Below, in pieces: positions 45,549 to 54,979 of a stretch of 64,000 bases of DNA. Position 1 is the stretch's first letter. Each line of letters opens with the position of its first letter. The notes beneath the pieces are model-generated. The model saw nothing but the letters and a program-made list of their open reading frames with translations. It ran no database searches and had not been told where the DNA came from. Made by a program: the position numbers and the translations under genes. The stretch covers positions 1-64,000 of the forward strand of contig JANQPR010000154.1 of the NCBI GenBank assembly GCA_028285385.1, in the 5' to 3' direction. Origin of the DNA: Phycisphaera sp. (lineage in GTDB: Bacteria > Planctomycetota > Phycisphaerae > Phycisphaerales > Phycisphaeraceae).

Positions 45549-46880
45549 CTACGCCCCTAGAAGCTTGCTTAAGTCCGCCAAGTAGACCCGGCGGGTTCCG
45601 CCCGCGAAGGCGTTGAAGGCGACGAACCGCCAATCACGGCTCCACGCGGGGTGTGGGTCGACCCGCAGGGCGTTCTGGCCGGGTTGCAACTGGTGCGGCG
45701 TCCGTGTCGGGAGGCGGGCGATGGTCGTCTCTCGGCCGGCCCGATAGTCCACCCAGCGCAGCGGCGTGGTCCCGTCGTCATTGGCCATCGGTTCAGTGCT
45801 GTAGGCGTCGGTGAGTAGGTGTCGTCCATCCGGGTGAACGCTCGGATGGCCGGACCCGAGGACCGCTTCGGTCATCGGCTCCAAGTCTGCCCCGTCCTCG
45901 CGGCAGCGTACGAAACGGAGGTCCCGGTCCAGGGTGAGGTTCATCGACAGCCGACGGCCGTCTGGGAACCAGTTGATGTGGTGCCCGATCTTGGTCCAGC
46001 GGGAGGTGGGCACGGCGTTAAAAACTTTGCGACCGTCGGCGGATACGGTCATCACCGTGAACTTCATCGGCGGGCTGCCGCTGATACGGTTGAAAACCGG
46101 CTGACCCTCGTGGGGGAAGAAACGCAGCGTAAAGATCAGTCGGTCGCCCGTCGGCGACCACTTCGCGTGGAACCCGTAGATTTCGTGATGCTCGGGACCG
46201 TCGATCTCGAAACGGGGCGTCGCGCGGCAGATCGCGTCGTGGATCGAGAGCAGTAGTTTCGCGTCGCCGGTCCGTGTGTCGGTGATGGTCAAGCCGTCGT
46301 CGTGCACCGGCCCGAGGCGGTGTGGCACGTGCTCGCTTGGAAGGGTGACGCCATAGCCCAACTGCGTGCGGACCATGGCCGCGAGATTCGCCGAAGCCGC
46401 GTGTGTGCCGTCGGGGCTGACGTGGTAGATCGTCCCGCCCAGCCGGGTACGGCGGCCGCGATGGGGATCGAATCGGACGCCGTAAGGCTTCCACTCGCAC
46501 GGGTCCACGTCGTTGAAAAGCAGCGAGCGGTCATCGACCCCCCAGTTGAGGTTGCAGCCCAACTGAGTTTCCCAGCCCCGGGTTTCGGCGACCAGGCGCT
46601 GGCGGCCGGTTTGCAGATCGACCAGACCGACGTGCCCGACGTCGCCCGGCTTTGGCAAGCGGTCCTCAAAAGGGAGTTTGAAGAACGCGAGGTAACGGCC
46701 CGACGGGCTGATCGGGCAGGTGTCGAAGAACCGGTGGATGGCCCCGGATTGGTCGGGAGTGACGCACCAGATCGGCACCTCCGGGTTACAGTCGCGGTAT
46801 TGGGGAAAAAGCCGATCGAGTTGCGCCGGGTCGAGCGGGGACGCCGCCGGCTGGGGAACAGGAGTGGTCGCTTGAGCCAT
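45549..46880 (-). CDS. TolB/WD40-like beta-propeller protein resembling oligogalacturonate lyases
   Basis: 443 residues with repeated blade segments (ISPSGRYLAFFKLPFEDR; HVSPDGTHAASANL; AKWSPTGDRLIFTLRFFP; NWFPDGRRLSMNLTLDRD; HPSVHPDGRHLLTDAY). Conserved histidines, as in HEIYGFHAKW and IGHHINWFPDGR, recall the metal-binding propeller of oligogalacturonate lyases, which cleave unsaturated uronides. No signal peptide. The ATG at 46880 is preceded by GAAGG. Location beside a beta-glucuronidase fits a uronate-oligosaccharide role, but family assignment is by pattern only. Confidence 0.75.
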   Translation of the reverse strand: MAQATTPVPQPAASPLDPAQLDRLFPQYRDCNPEVPIWCVTPDQSGAIHRFFDTCPISPSGRYLAFFKLPFEDRLPKPGDVGHVGLVDLQTGRQRLVAETRGWETQLGCNLNWGVDDRSLLFNDVDPCEWKPYGVRFDPHRGRRTRLGGTIYHVSPDGTHAASANLAAMVRTQLGYGVTLPSEHVPHRLGPVHDDGLTITDTRTGDAKLLLSIHDAICRATPRFEIDGPEHHEIYGFHAKWSPTGDRLIFTLRFFPHEGQPVFNRISGSPPMKFTVMTVSADGRKVFNAVPTSRWTKIGHHINWFPDGRRLSMNLTLDRDLRFVRCREDGADLEPMTEAVLGSGHPSVHPDGRHLLTDAYSTEPMANDDGTTPLRWVDYRAGRETTIARLPTRTPHQLQPGQNALRVDPHPAWSRDWRFVAFNAFAGGTRRVYLADLSKLLGA

Positions 46881-46956
46881 ACGGAACCTTCACGTTTCAC
46901 GGGGCTTCCGGCCGCACTTCAGGCCGGATCAAACCTTGATCGCGATCGCGCAGTCA

Positions 46957-48003
46957 TCACGCCCTCTCCGGGCGCCGACACAAGTCCAGAGCGGGTGATA
47001 CCTTCCGCCGACGCCTACGCGAACACCGCAGCGGTCCCGCGCTCAGCAGGAGCAGCGCCCCCATTGAAGGCTCGGGGTTGATCAGGGGCTGGTCGTTGCG
47101 TTTGTAAACGCGCACCCAATCGACCTCGAAATAGCTGTTCGTCGACCGGTCGTTGTACGAGCCGTACCCCCCGCTGGGCACGTCCCCGGCCCAGCCGCCG
47201 TCTTTCATGCCCATACTCAAAGTAATGAACTCGGGTGTATTGGAGATCGGCACCTGGTTGCCGGTCCACCAAACCTGCTGTTCGTCGAGGAAGATTTTGT
47301 AGTGGCTCCCGGTCCATTGCAGCCCGTAGACGTGCCAGTCCCACGGGTCGTCATTGGGATACGCGGTGGTCTTGGGCTGCGTCTGCTGGTCGGCGCCGTA
47401 GCCGTCCCAATGGAAGGTGCTGCGGAAAGAATCGCCGATGTATTGGTTGTTGCCGTTGACCCGGCGGTGTTCGATCACGTCCATCTCGACGCCGTCCTGC
47501 TCGGCGGGGGTCGGCGGATTGGCCGCGACGTTTTCGCCGTTGAGCCAGAACGCGCCCCACGTCCCGGGCTTGGTGTGGAACTTGATGCGGGCTTCGAAGT
47601 AGCCTTTGTTCCAAGCGTCGCCTTCCTCGTTGAACCGGGTGGTGATGTAGCTGCTGGCGTGGTCACCGGCGGGGGTCGTGTAGGTCAGTACGCGCAGCTT
47701 GCCGTCCCCGGCGTTGCCGCGGCTGGTCACGAAGTGGGCCCCGGTTTTGTAGAGCATGTCGTTGCCCGAGTCGGCGGTGCGGGTGTTGTTGGCAAACCGG
47801 CTCTGCCACTTGTCGGGGTTAGGCTTCCCATGGACGACGCTGCTCAACTCGAAGTTGTCCTCCCACACTTTGGTGTAGCCGGACGTAAACGGGATGGCCC
47901 CCGCCGAGCTCACGTGCCACACAGCCACAACGCCGAACACGACGATTGGCAAAGGATTAAAACCAAGAGAACGACAGAGATACGTAGAAAAAGAAGGAGG
48001 CAT
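46957..48003 (-). CDS. Secreted GH16 endo-glycanase with PEP-CTERM-like tail
   Basis: About 348 residues. The ATG at 48003 is chosen because AAAGG lies eight bases upstream; ATG 48009 and GTG 48012 are alternatives. A signal-like segment (IVVFGVVAVWHVSSAGA) precedes a GH16 beta-jelly-roll. The catalytic motif is GVEMDVIEH, with E173, D175 and E178 in the E-x-D-x-x-E arrangement, followed by FHWDGYG and FFEVDWVRVYKR-type core strands (YFEVDWVRVYK). GH16 enzymes include agarases, porphyranases, carrageenases and laminarinases. The C-terminus NPEPSMGALLLLSAG with a basic tail suggests PEP-CTERM anchoring. A galactan substrate is likely given the cluster. Confidence 0.92.
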   Translation of the reverse strand: MPPSFSTYLCRSLGFNPLPIVVFGVVAVWHVSSAGAIPFTSGYTKVWEDNFELSSVVHGKPNPDKWQSRFANNTRTADSGNDMLYKTGAHFVTSRGNAGDGKLRVLTYTTPAGDHASSYITTRFNEEGDAWNKGYFEARIKFHTKPGTWGAFWLNGENVAANPPTPAEQDGVEMDVIEHRRVNGNNQYIGDSFRSTFHWDGYGADQQTQPKTTAYPNDDPWDWHVYGLQWTGSHYKIFLDEQQVWWTGNQVPISNTPEFITLSMGMKDGGWAGDVPSGGYGSYNDRSTNSYFEVDWVRVYKRNDQPLINPEPSMGALLLLSAGPLRCSRRRRRKVSPALDLCRRPERA

Positions 48004-48140
48004 CGCCATCACCTTTCACGAGATAAAGACCAAGGCCGGGCAGACGGCACGGGACGAGACATGACCGTCTGGCACAGGATTGCTTGGCGACCCAAGGAGA
48101 CTTGCGGAACGTGACGAACAAATCAGAGCGGCCGCAAAAA

Positions 48141-50069
48141 TCATTCAGGCAGCGTCACGACGATGCGCTGGTGATCTTTGCCGGGCGCGATAAGGGTGCT
48201 AGCCGTGGTCTTCCGGTCGCCGAGCGAGGCGGTGAGCGTGTAGTCGCCGTGGAAGCCGCGGAACCGTGTCTGGCCGGTCGTGTCGGTCTCGGCCGACTCC
48301 TGCGTCCACCACTCGTCGAACAGCAGGCCGCGGTAGGCGTCGACCATGGGTTTGGGCGACCAGTCGGCGCGGAACATTGCGGCCTCGGGCTTCCAGTGCC
48401 GCTTCTCCCAGAAGCCCCACATCAGGATCGCGTCCATCGCGGGATGGCTGAACGCCATCGTGTAGAAGTCGCGGAGGAACGCGGCCTGGACCGACTCGTC
48501 GGGGATCGCCACGTCGAACTCGGTGACCGTAAGGCGCAGACCAGTCTCGGCAAACTCATCGAGGATGGCCTTCATCTTTTCCATCCCCACGAGCGTGCTA
48601 CCGAAGTGGCACTGCATCCCCAAACCGTGGATCGGGGCGCCGCCTTCGATCAGGAATCGGATGTTGTCCATCGCCCGCTGTCGCGCTTTGTAGTCCACAG
48701 CCCCGCCGGAAAGGATGGTGTTCTCGTTGTAATACAACTCGGCGTAGGGGTCGGACTCGCGGGCCCACTTGAACCAGTCGATCATGGCGTCGCGGCCGAC
48801 TACGTCGATGACCTCGTGGTTGCGGACCGCCTCATTGATCACGTCCCACTCGGTGACGCGGCCGGCGTAGAGCTCACCCACATGGCGGATGCGCTGCTCG
48901 ACCTCGCGGGCCAGGGTCTCGGCGTCGCCGGCGTCGGCGACGGGCTTGAGCCGGGGCGGCGTGTAGTGCCACCGGCCGCTGCCCCAGCCGGGCCAGACCA
49001 TCGTGTGGCCGCGAACCTCGAAGCCGTGCTCGTGCAGCCAGTCCAGCGAGTCGCTGACCCGTTCGTGCAGCCGCTGCTTGTCCGCGTCGCTGCCGCGGTC
49101 CATCCGCACCCACTTCATCTCGCCCTCGTAGACCGCGGTGTTGAAGTTGGCCAGCAGGTGCTCGCGGAAAAGCTCGTCGTCGGCCTCGTCGTCCAGGATC
49201 TCCTGCGGCCGCAGGCAGGTCCCGAAGCCGAAGGCGTGGCGCGTCATCTCCAGAGACACCGCCGCGCCCGGCACCGGCTTGCCGTCGGGCCCCTGAATCA
49301 CCACGGTCAGGTCGCCCTTGCGGTACCGCTCGATCCGCGCCGCCGCCCCGGCTCGCCAGGGCGCATCCGCCTCCATCCCCTCGTAGGTGATCACCGGCTG
49401 GGGCATGTCGGCCAAGTCCACCGTTTTGCCGTAACTCATCAATACCGGGGCGGCGAGCTCGATCGTCTGCTTCTCCATCCCCACGTTGAAGCTGACCTGC
49501 AATGCGCCGGCCTGGTAGGCGTGCTCGGGCTTGGGACCGACCCGGGCCGGCAGCGGGCAGAACGTCCATTGCTTGCCGACGGTGATGTCGGCCTTCATCA
49601 GCGGGGTGAACGGAGCGTGCGACTGCTGCAACGCGATACGGAACTTGCCCTCCTGCGTCTCGTTTTCGCCCTCGATCACCCGGGCCCAGACCCCCGCCAG
49701 CAGCACGTCCTGCGGTGCGATCGCACCCGTGGCCACCCACTTCACCTGCGTGTCCCAAGGCTTGTCCGGCAGCCGGGCGAGCGTAAACCGCAACGCTCGG
49801 TCGAACCCCGGACCGTCGACCGCGACCCACTCGGCCCGCCCATTCGCAGCAGTTTTCGACGACACGACCGCCGAAGCTTCGATCGACTCGTCCAGCAGAC
49901 CGACGCCGCCCGGGGGCCAGGGCTCGGCCCCATCCGCTGCGGGTTCGGCAGCGCACAGCCCAACCAGACACACAAGCGCAATCAGGACGCCGCAAGCAAC
50001 AATCAACGGACGTTGCTCGACACACGAATCGTGGCCGACGCGAATCACCGATTCGGAATGGATGAACAT
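48141..50069 (-). CDS. Secreted GH10 endo-1,4-beta-xylanase
   Basis: About 642 residues from the ATG at 50069, with AGAGGTG upstream. A signal segment (LIVACGVLIALVCLVGLCAA) follows a 25-residue start. Residues ~35-280 hold a carbohydrate-binding-like beta region. The GH10 barrel has GEMKWVRMD, RGHTMVWPGW, WDVINEAV with acid/base E413 and LTVTEFDV with nucleophile E517. GH10 cleaves beta-1,4 xylan or mixed-linkage xylan of red algae and plants. It lies between GH16 and a pseudopilin-like gene on the same strand and would act outside the cell. Confidence 0.94.
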   Translation of the reverse strand: MFIHSESVIRVGHDSCVEQRPLIVACGVLIALVCLVGLCAAEPAADGAEPWPPGGVGLLDESIEASAVVSSKTAANGRAEWVAVDGPGFDRALRFTLARLPDKPWDTQVKWVATGAIAPQDVLLAGVWARVIEGENETQEGKFRIALQQSHAPFTPLMKADITVGKQWTFCPLPARVGPKPEHAYQAGALQVSFNVGMEKQTIELAAPVLMSYGKTVDLADMPQPVITYEGMEADAPWRAGAAARIERYRKGDLTVVIQGPDGKPVPGAAVSLEMTRHAFGFGTCLRPQEILDDEADDELFREHLLANFNTAVYEGEMKWVRMDRGSDADKQRLHERVSDSLDWLHEHGFEVRGHTMVWPGWGSGRWHYTPPRLKPVADAGDAETLAREVEQRIRHVGELYAGRVTEWDVINEAVRNHEVIDVVGRDAMIDWFKWARESDPYAELYYNENTILSGGAVDYKARQRAMDNIRFLIEGGAPIHGLGMQCHFGSTLVGMEKMKAILDEFAETGLRLTVTEFDVAIPDESVQAAFLRDFYTMAFSHPAMDAILMWGFWEKRHWKPEAAMFRADWSPKPMVDAYRGLLFDEWWTQESAETDTTGQTRFRGFHGDYTLTASLGDRKTTASTLIAPGKDHQRIVVTLPE

Positions 50070-50187
50070 AACGACACCTCTGACAACCCTGGGGAGCAGG
50101 CAACGGAAGGGAGATAGCGGGCAAGGACACCGGAGGGACGGCATGAAAGATGGAGGGTGAGGTTCGGTCGGGTCACCTTCCCATCAC

Positions 50188-50997
50188 CTATTGAGTGCGA
50201 AACCGATCGATGTAGATGTTCCGCAACAGAATGCCTTCGCCAATCGGGCTGTTGCTGGCGTGCGAATCGAGATACAAGAAGTTGGCGTTGGTGTCGGAGT
50301 TGTGCCGCCAGCGAATGTTCCCGTTGGCGAAGGGAATCGTGGCGTCGTCGGTGTTCGGCCCCGCAAAGATTGGATCGTTGCCGGCTCGGCCCGCCACCGG
50401 CAGGTCCGAGAGAAGGCGTGGATAGACACCCCCCGGCTGATCCATCGCCCAAGCCGTGGCGGATGCCGATCGGGTCAGGCCGTTGGTCTGTGAACCTTCG
50501 ACCACGGCGACCAGTTCCGACGTGCGCGACTGCGATTCGAGCATGACCGGCAGCCTGCCCGTCGAACCGGTGACATCCGGCATGAGATTGGGATGCGCCG
50601 AGTAATGCCCGGTGGCCTCGAAGGCGCTTTCGGACTCGATGCCGCTGGGGCAACGGATGGTCTCGCCGGTCTTGTTATCACTGGTCACCGTGTCCCAAGC
50701 CACCCCTTCGTAGGCACCGACCACGAAGCGGACCCAGTGCGGCTGCGTGCTTCCGACGGGTTGCCCCCAGTCGGCCGGGTTGCCAAAACCCGGGGGCAGG
50801 ATGCCTTGATGGTCCTCGGCATAGACCGCTAAACCGATGCCCATCTGCCGCATATTGGCCAGACACTGGACCGAGCGGGCCGTCTCGCGGGCCGCGCTCA
50901 GGGCCGGCAGCAGGATGCCGATCAGCAGCGCGATGATCGAGATCACCACGAGCAACTCGATGAGCGTAAAGCCGTAGCCCTTCGGACGTGCGTTCAT
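50188..50997 (-). CDS. Pseudopilin-like protein with prepilin cleavage/methylation segment
   Basis: About 269 residues from the ATG at 50997; AAAGGA lies nine bases upstream, and the longer frame to 51303 is rejected. The N-terminus [18 protein letters not shown] continues into a hydrophobic helix typical of processed prepilins. The C-terminal region [18 protein letters not shown] is a variant of the planctomycete H-X9-DG ending, with S replacing G. Of the same class as 32848-33636. It sits inside the glycan cluster, suggesting a pseudopilus role in polysaccharide handling. Confidence 0.9.
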   Translation of the reverse strand: MNARPKGYGFTLIELLVVISIIALLIGILLPALSAARETARSVQCLANMRQMGIGLAVYAEDHQGILPPGFGNPADWGQPVGSTQPHWVRFVVGAYEGVAWDTVTSDNKTGETIRCPSGIESESAFEATGHYSAHPNLMPDVTGSTGRLPVMLESQSRTSELVAVVEGSQTNGLTRSASATAWAMDQPGGVYPRLLSDLPVAGRAGNDPIFAGPNTDDATIPFANGNIRWRHNSDTNANFLYLDSHASNSPIGEGILLRNIYIDRFRTQ

Positions 50998-51058
50998 GAC
51001 CAAATCCTTTCCGACGCTGTCGGCTCTGTGGCCAGGGCTGAAAACAGCGAGTTCAACG

Positions 51059-51803
51059 TCACTCAGATTCAGGCGCGGCCGGTTCCACGACGACGCGGTC
51101 GAGGGACACGGCAACCGCGTCCGATGTTTCTTCCGGCACCTTCTGGCTCTGAAGCACCAACGCCGCGGCCTCGCCTCCCCAGTCGGCCGGGGCCAGCCCG
51201 GGCCCCTCGTCCACGAAACGCCCTGATAGAGATTCGATCGCTCCGTCGGGCATCTCGGCTCGGACGACAAAGCCGTCGGCGTCGAGCGTGAGCTCCAGGG
51301 CATCGGGGGCCTGGTCGAGTTGGACGGCGGCGATGAGATGGACGCTGGTCGGATCGATCTTCGGCCGGTTGATCTTGTAGCCGAGGGTCAGGTAGCCCAC
51401 GGCGTTGAGCCGGAGCATCACCCCGGTCGAAGCGATAAAAGCAGGCTTGGCGTCCGGCGTGAACGACAGGCGGAAGGTCGATTTGCGGCTTTGGCTATCG
51501 ATCTGCAGGCCTTCGACGCGGACGGTCAATGGCCGCTTGAGGAAAGCGAGTCCCTCCAGCGGCCGCGTGATCAGATGGGTGTTCGCATAGCCCTCACCGG
51601 CGGCGGTGAGCACGAGCCGCCCCTCGGACTCGGCGACCGCATCGGCCCCGCCGCCGTGTTGGGTCCACACGCGTTCGCCACCGATCGCAAAGGGTTGCCC
51701 GTCGTCGAACCCGTCTTCGAACACGGGTTCTCCGGCGCAAAGCGGTGCCGTCATCAATCCGGCAGCGACGAGCAGCGTGTTTACGAGACGGGGGCGAGGC
51801 ATG
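51059..51803 (-). CDS. Hypothetical secreted protein, beta-sandwich-like
   Basis: About 247 residues from the ATG at 51803 with signal peptide ([20 protein letters not shown]). The mature part begins [14 protein letters not shown] and alternates beta strands ([32 protein letters not shown]), which resembles a concanavalin/laminin-G-like sandwich used for carbohydrate binding. No catalytic motif was seen. It lies between the pseudopilin and a PEP-CTERM protein, all on the minus strand. Function unknown. Confidence 0.75.
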
Positions 51804-51848
51804 TCGATAACACGGTGAGGGAGAAAACTAACGGTGATCAATAAACAA

Positions 51849-52550
51849 TCAGACGCGATGGCGGCAAAGCAACATCGCGCCGCCGAGGCCGATCAGGGCC
51901 AGCGAGCCGGGCTCGGGCACCGTCTCGATTACGAGCGACGCAGACGAAGCGTCGAACTCCACGCGTCGAAGCGGAGACGTGCCCAAGTCACGATCCGCGT
52001 TGACTCGGAAAAAGACTTCGGACTGGTTGGGGGTCGTCCCGGTGTAGAGCGAGTTGAGGAACGCCACCAGCGTGATTCCGCCAGCTTCTTCCAGACCCGT
52101 GGTCTCGAAAGCACCGTTGGTGGTGAACTCGTCCTCGATGAGGGTCTGAGCCCCGTCGAGTGCGCCCTCGAAGTACAGACTCGTGCCGGTTCCGTCCGGG
52201 TTGGTCGTGCTCAGGCCGTAAAGATCAACTTGGAAAAAACTGTCCGAACGACGATCGGTCACCACCATGCCGAACGTCGCGTCGAGGATCGGCGCGTCCA
52301 GCACCGGCAGCGTGAAACCGATGACGGTGTTATAGATGTCGCGGGAACCGACGCTGCCACGGACACCGACCGTGCCCGCGAGTCCGCTGTCGGCCAAGTA
52401 GGCGGGCGTGCCGATATCCGACTCGCCGAGGATCGCGTCCTGGGAGTTCAGGGTGGCGTTAAAGATCGCGGCCGAGGCCGAGCCGGTCGCGACAAGCGAG
52501 GTGGTCGCGGCCAAAGACAAGAGCAAGGATCTGGAAGCGTGACGGGACAA
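51849..52550 (-). CDS. PEP-CTERM protein of unknown function, TTG start
   Basis: 233 residues. The start is TTG at 52550, fixed by a perfect AAGGAGG six bases upstream and by the signal peptide it gives (SRHASRSLLLSLAATTSLVA). The body is beta-rich (VGSRDIYNTVIGFTLPVLDA; TLIEDEFTTNGAFETTG). The C-terminus VPEPGSLALIGLGGAMLLCRHRV is a PEP-CTERM tail. It follows a LacI regulator by about 77 bases and is transcribed in the same direction. Probably surface-anchored; role unknown. Confidence 0.88.
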   Translation of the reverse strand: MSRHASRSLLLSLAATTSLVATGSASAAIFNATLNSQDAILGESDIGTPAYLADSGLAGTVGVRGSVGSRDIYNTVIGFTLPVLDAPILDATFGMVVTDRRSDSFFQVDLYGLSTTNPDGTGTSLYFEGALDGAQTLIEDEFTTNGAFETTGLEEAGGITLVAFLNSLYTGTTPNQSEVFFRVNADRDLGTSPLRRVEFDASSASLVIETVPEPGSLALIGLGGAMLLCRHRV

Positions 52551-52556
52551 TGTAAA

Positions 52557-52563
52557 CCTCCTT
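52557..52563 (-). promoter_or_regulatory. Perfect Shine-Dalgarno for the TTG-started PEP-CTERM gene
   Basis: AAGGAGG on the minus strand, six bases before TTG at 52550. It decides the start, because no ATG lies near the signal peptide. Confidence 0.85.
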
Positions 52564-52627
52564 GAAGAAACAGGAAAAGAACCAGAAAACCGACGCATCC
52601 ACCGGCCGAGCGGCCGGTGACTCACCG

Positions 52628-53668
52628 TCACCCGCCGTCGGGGGGGACGACGGACTGACGGGAAATCAACTCGACGGGCAGTTCGGTCACGCGCGGCGGC
52701 GTTTCGTCGGACTTGGCGAGCAGACGCATGAGGTAATCGACCGCGAGCCCCGAGAGCCGGTCCCAAGGCAGGGCGACGGACGTGAGCGCCGGGATCATCC
52801 GGTCGCCGTTCGCGTCGTCGTTGAACGTGACAAAACTCAGGTCGCGCGGGCACATAACGCCGCGGTCGGCGAGTTCGTGCATCAGGCTCATCGTTGTGTG
52901 CTGGGCGTAGCCGACCACCGCGGTGGGACGCTCGGCGGGGTCGGTTTCGAGCAGCCGCCGGCACCACTCGGGCCGTGCCAGCTCCCAGACCTGTCCCTCG
53001 CCCAGCCCGGCCTCGCGCATCTGATCGCGGTAGCCACGCAGCCGATCCCGGTAGCTGTAGTGGTCGAGATCGCCGATGCCCGGCGGCAGGTAGAAGACGA
53101 TCCGGCGGTGGCCGTGCTCGAGCAAGTGCCGGGTCGCCGACCGGGTCCCGGCGTATTCCTCGAACAGAATCTGAGGCAGATCCAACTCGGAATCGAGGTT
53201 CAACAGGACCAGCGGCAACCCGGAGTTGGCAGAGAACTCGTCTAAGCCGAGCGGGCTGGGGGCGATGGCGAACGCGCCGTCGATCCGCCCGTCCAGCAGC
53301 CGGGCGCTCCAATCTTCACAAGGCCCCAGGGCCGGCGTCAGCATCATGTCGTGCCGACAGCTCTGCAGGGCCTCGGCGATCATTGAGGCGTTCCGCATGT
53401 CTTGGGAGAAGGGGGTGACCCGGTTGTAGAGGAACGCGACGCATTGGGTTCGGTTGTTGGCAAGCATCCGCCCGCGCCAGTTCGGCCGGTACCCCACACG
53501 CTTGGCCTCCCGAATGATGCGTTGCCGCGTCTCTTCACGGAGCGGACAGTTTTCGGGACCACGGCTCAAAGCCAGACTCACCGCACCTTTGGACACGCCA
53601 CAGGCCGCAGCAATTTCCGCCTGGGTGGACATCGCACGACTCGAGTTTGGAGCGGAGGTTTCAAGCAT
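52628..53668 (-). CDS. LacI-family transcriptional regulator of the glycan cluster
   Basis: 346 residues from the ATG at 53668; an in-frame ATG at 53632 (MSTQAEIAAACGV) is equally plausible. The helix-turn-helix is AEIAAACGVSKGAVSLALSR and the sensor domain has QCVAFLYNRVTPFSQDMRNA and VVGYAQHTTMSLMHELADRG. It would repress until a sugar is bound. A consensus promoter with AACCGGTT operators lies immediately upstream. Related AACCGGTT-core sites occur before the pseudopilin gene (33717) and the sulfatase gene at 61251, suggesting a small regulon. Confidence 0.93.
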   Translation of the reverse strand: MLETSAPNSSRAMSTQAEIAAACGVSKGAVSLALSRGPENCPLREETRQRIIREAKRVGYRPNWRGRMLANNRTQCVAFLYNRVTPFSQDMRNASMIAEALQSCRHDMMLTPALGPCEDWSARLLDGRIDGAFAIAPSPLGLDEFSANSGLPLVLLNLDSELDLPQILFEEYAGTRSATRHLLEHGHRRIVFYLPPGIGDLDHYSYRDRLRGYRDQMREAGLGEGQVWELARPEWCRRLLETDPAERPTAVVGYAQHTTMSLMHELADRGVMCPRDLSFVTFNDDANGDRMIPALTSVALPWDRLSGLAVDYLMRLLAKSDETPPRVTELPVELISRQSVVPPDGG

Positions 53669-53693
53669 GGGACATGAATCGGCAAGTGATTTG

Positions 53694-53751
53694 AACCGGT
53701 AATCTTGATTACTAACCGGTTTAATTATACACTATCCGTGACTTTTGTCAA
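53694..53751 (-). promoter_or_regulatory. Consensus sigma-70 promoter with overlapping LacI operators
   Basis: On the minus strand TTGACA (53746-53751), N16, TATAAT (53724-53729) matches consensus at all twelve positions. The start of transcription would fall near 53717, inside AACCGGTT (53714-53721). A second AACCGGT (53694-53700) lies 20 bases downstream, and between them GTAATC (53699-53704) and GATTAC (53707-53712) form another inverted repeat. The repressor-like placement over the start predicts tight autoregulation. Confidence 0.75.
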
Positions 53752-53878
53752 GCCGACACGCATCCACGATGTCGAATCTGCTGCGTCTCCCCGAGTCCGG
53801 GGTTTCGGCTGCGAAATGGCCGTGAACGCCGTTCTTGGCTGATGGCGACGGCAAGACTCTTTGAGGGATTTCTGAGAC

Positions 53879-54979
53879 ATGACCCAACCGGCCGCGTTGA
53901 GTTCCGGGCCGGAGGCGCCGAGCGGACCGCCGAGCGGCATCCAGCAGCCCGCCGCACAAACGATGGACCGGGAGGCAAATCCCATCGATTGGCCTGACGC
54001 CCGGTTGCTCTGCCCCGGAGATATCTGGCGGGATACGTCCGGCGAGGTCATCCAAGCCCATGGCGGCGGAATCCTTCGGCACGGCGGCGCCTACTACTGG
54101 TTCGGCGAGGACAAGTCCGGCCCAACCACGCTCAACGCGCGAAACGCAGCCCGGGTGCCATTCCGGGGCATCCGGGCTTATCGCTCAACCGACCTGGTGG
54201 CGTGGCACCCGCTGGGTACCGTGCTGCATCCAGCTGACGACGATCCGTCGCATCCGCTGCATCCCTCAAAGGTCGTGGAACGCCCGAAGGTGATCTACAA
54301 CGACGCCGGCGATCACTTCGTGATGTGGTTCAAGGCCGGCGGCGCGGATTACGAATACATGCACCTGGGCGTGGCCACCAGCCGGGCCATCGCCGGGCCC
54401 TACCAGTTTCGCCACGCCGGGCCGCCCAACGGCCTGCGAGCGGGCGACTTCGCGGTGCAACGCGACGCCGACGGCTCGGCGTACCTCATCCACCCCAGCG
54501 ATCGCTTTTCGGTCATGATCGTGGCCCGGCTCAACGACGCGGCGACGGGTGTCAGCGGGGAACTGAGCCGGGTCTTGCGCTCGTCGGGCGGGTACGAGGG
54601 GCACGAAGCGCCGGCGGTGTTCCAACGGGACGGGCGCTGGTACATGATCACCTCGCGAGTTTCGGGCTGGGCCCCCAATCCTTGCCGCGTGTGTGTTGCC
54701 GAGCGGCTGACCGGGCCATGGGAAGTCATGGGCGAGCTTTGCGACCCACAAGAAACATCCGATACGTTCGCTTCCCAGCCGGCCTGCGTGCTCCAGCCCG
54801 ACACGCGGAACGGTACGTGCATTTACGTGGGCGACCGCTGGAGCCGCGAATCGCTGGGCGATTCGCGCTACGTCTGGCTGCCGCTGGTTTGGGAGGGCGA
54901 TCGACCTTGGTTACGGTGGCAGGAACGCTGGTCTCCGCATGACCACACCATCGGAGTCGATTCGCTTGGCTGCCCGTGA
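53879..54979 (+). CDS. GH43-like glycosidase, possibly exo-galactanase type
   Basis: 366 residues with no signal peptide. The five-bladed propeller pattern is visible in AHGGGILRHGGAYYWFGEDK, RGIRAYRSTDLVAWHPLG, VERPKVIYNDAGDHFVMW, GGYEGHEAPAVFQRDGRWY and TSDTFASQPACVLQP. IQAHGGG in place of the usual D-P base motif recalls the GH43 groups related to exo-beta-1,3-galactanases, which lack the standard catalytic aspartate. ERPKV and HEAPAV carry candidate glutamates. Its 3' end overlaps the sulfatase start by 41 bases, so the two are co-expressed. Galactan-side-chain removal is inference. Confidence 0.85.
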   Translation: MTQPAALSSGPEAPSGPPSGIQQPAAQTMDREANPIDWPDARLLCPGDIWRDTSGEVIQAHGGGILRHGGAYYWFGEDKSGPTTLNARNAARVPFRGIRAYRSTDLVAWHPLGTVLHPADDDPSHPLHPSKVVERPKVIYNDAGDHFVMWFKAGGADYEYMHLGVATSRAIAGPYQFRHAGPPNGLRAGDFAVQRDADGSAYLIHPSDRFSVMIVARLNDAATGVSGELSRVLRSSGGYEGHEAPAVFQRDGRWYMITSRVSGWAPNPCRVCVAERLTGPWEVMGELCDPQETSDTFASQPACVLQPDTRNGTCIYVGDRWSRESLGDSRYVWLPLVWEGDRPWLRWQERWSPHDHTIGVDSLGCP

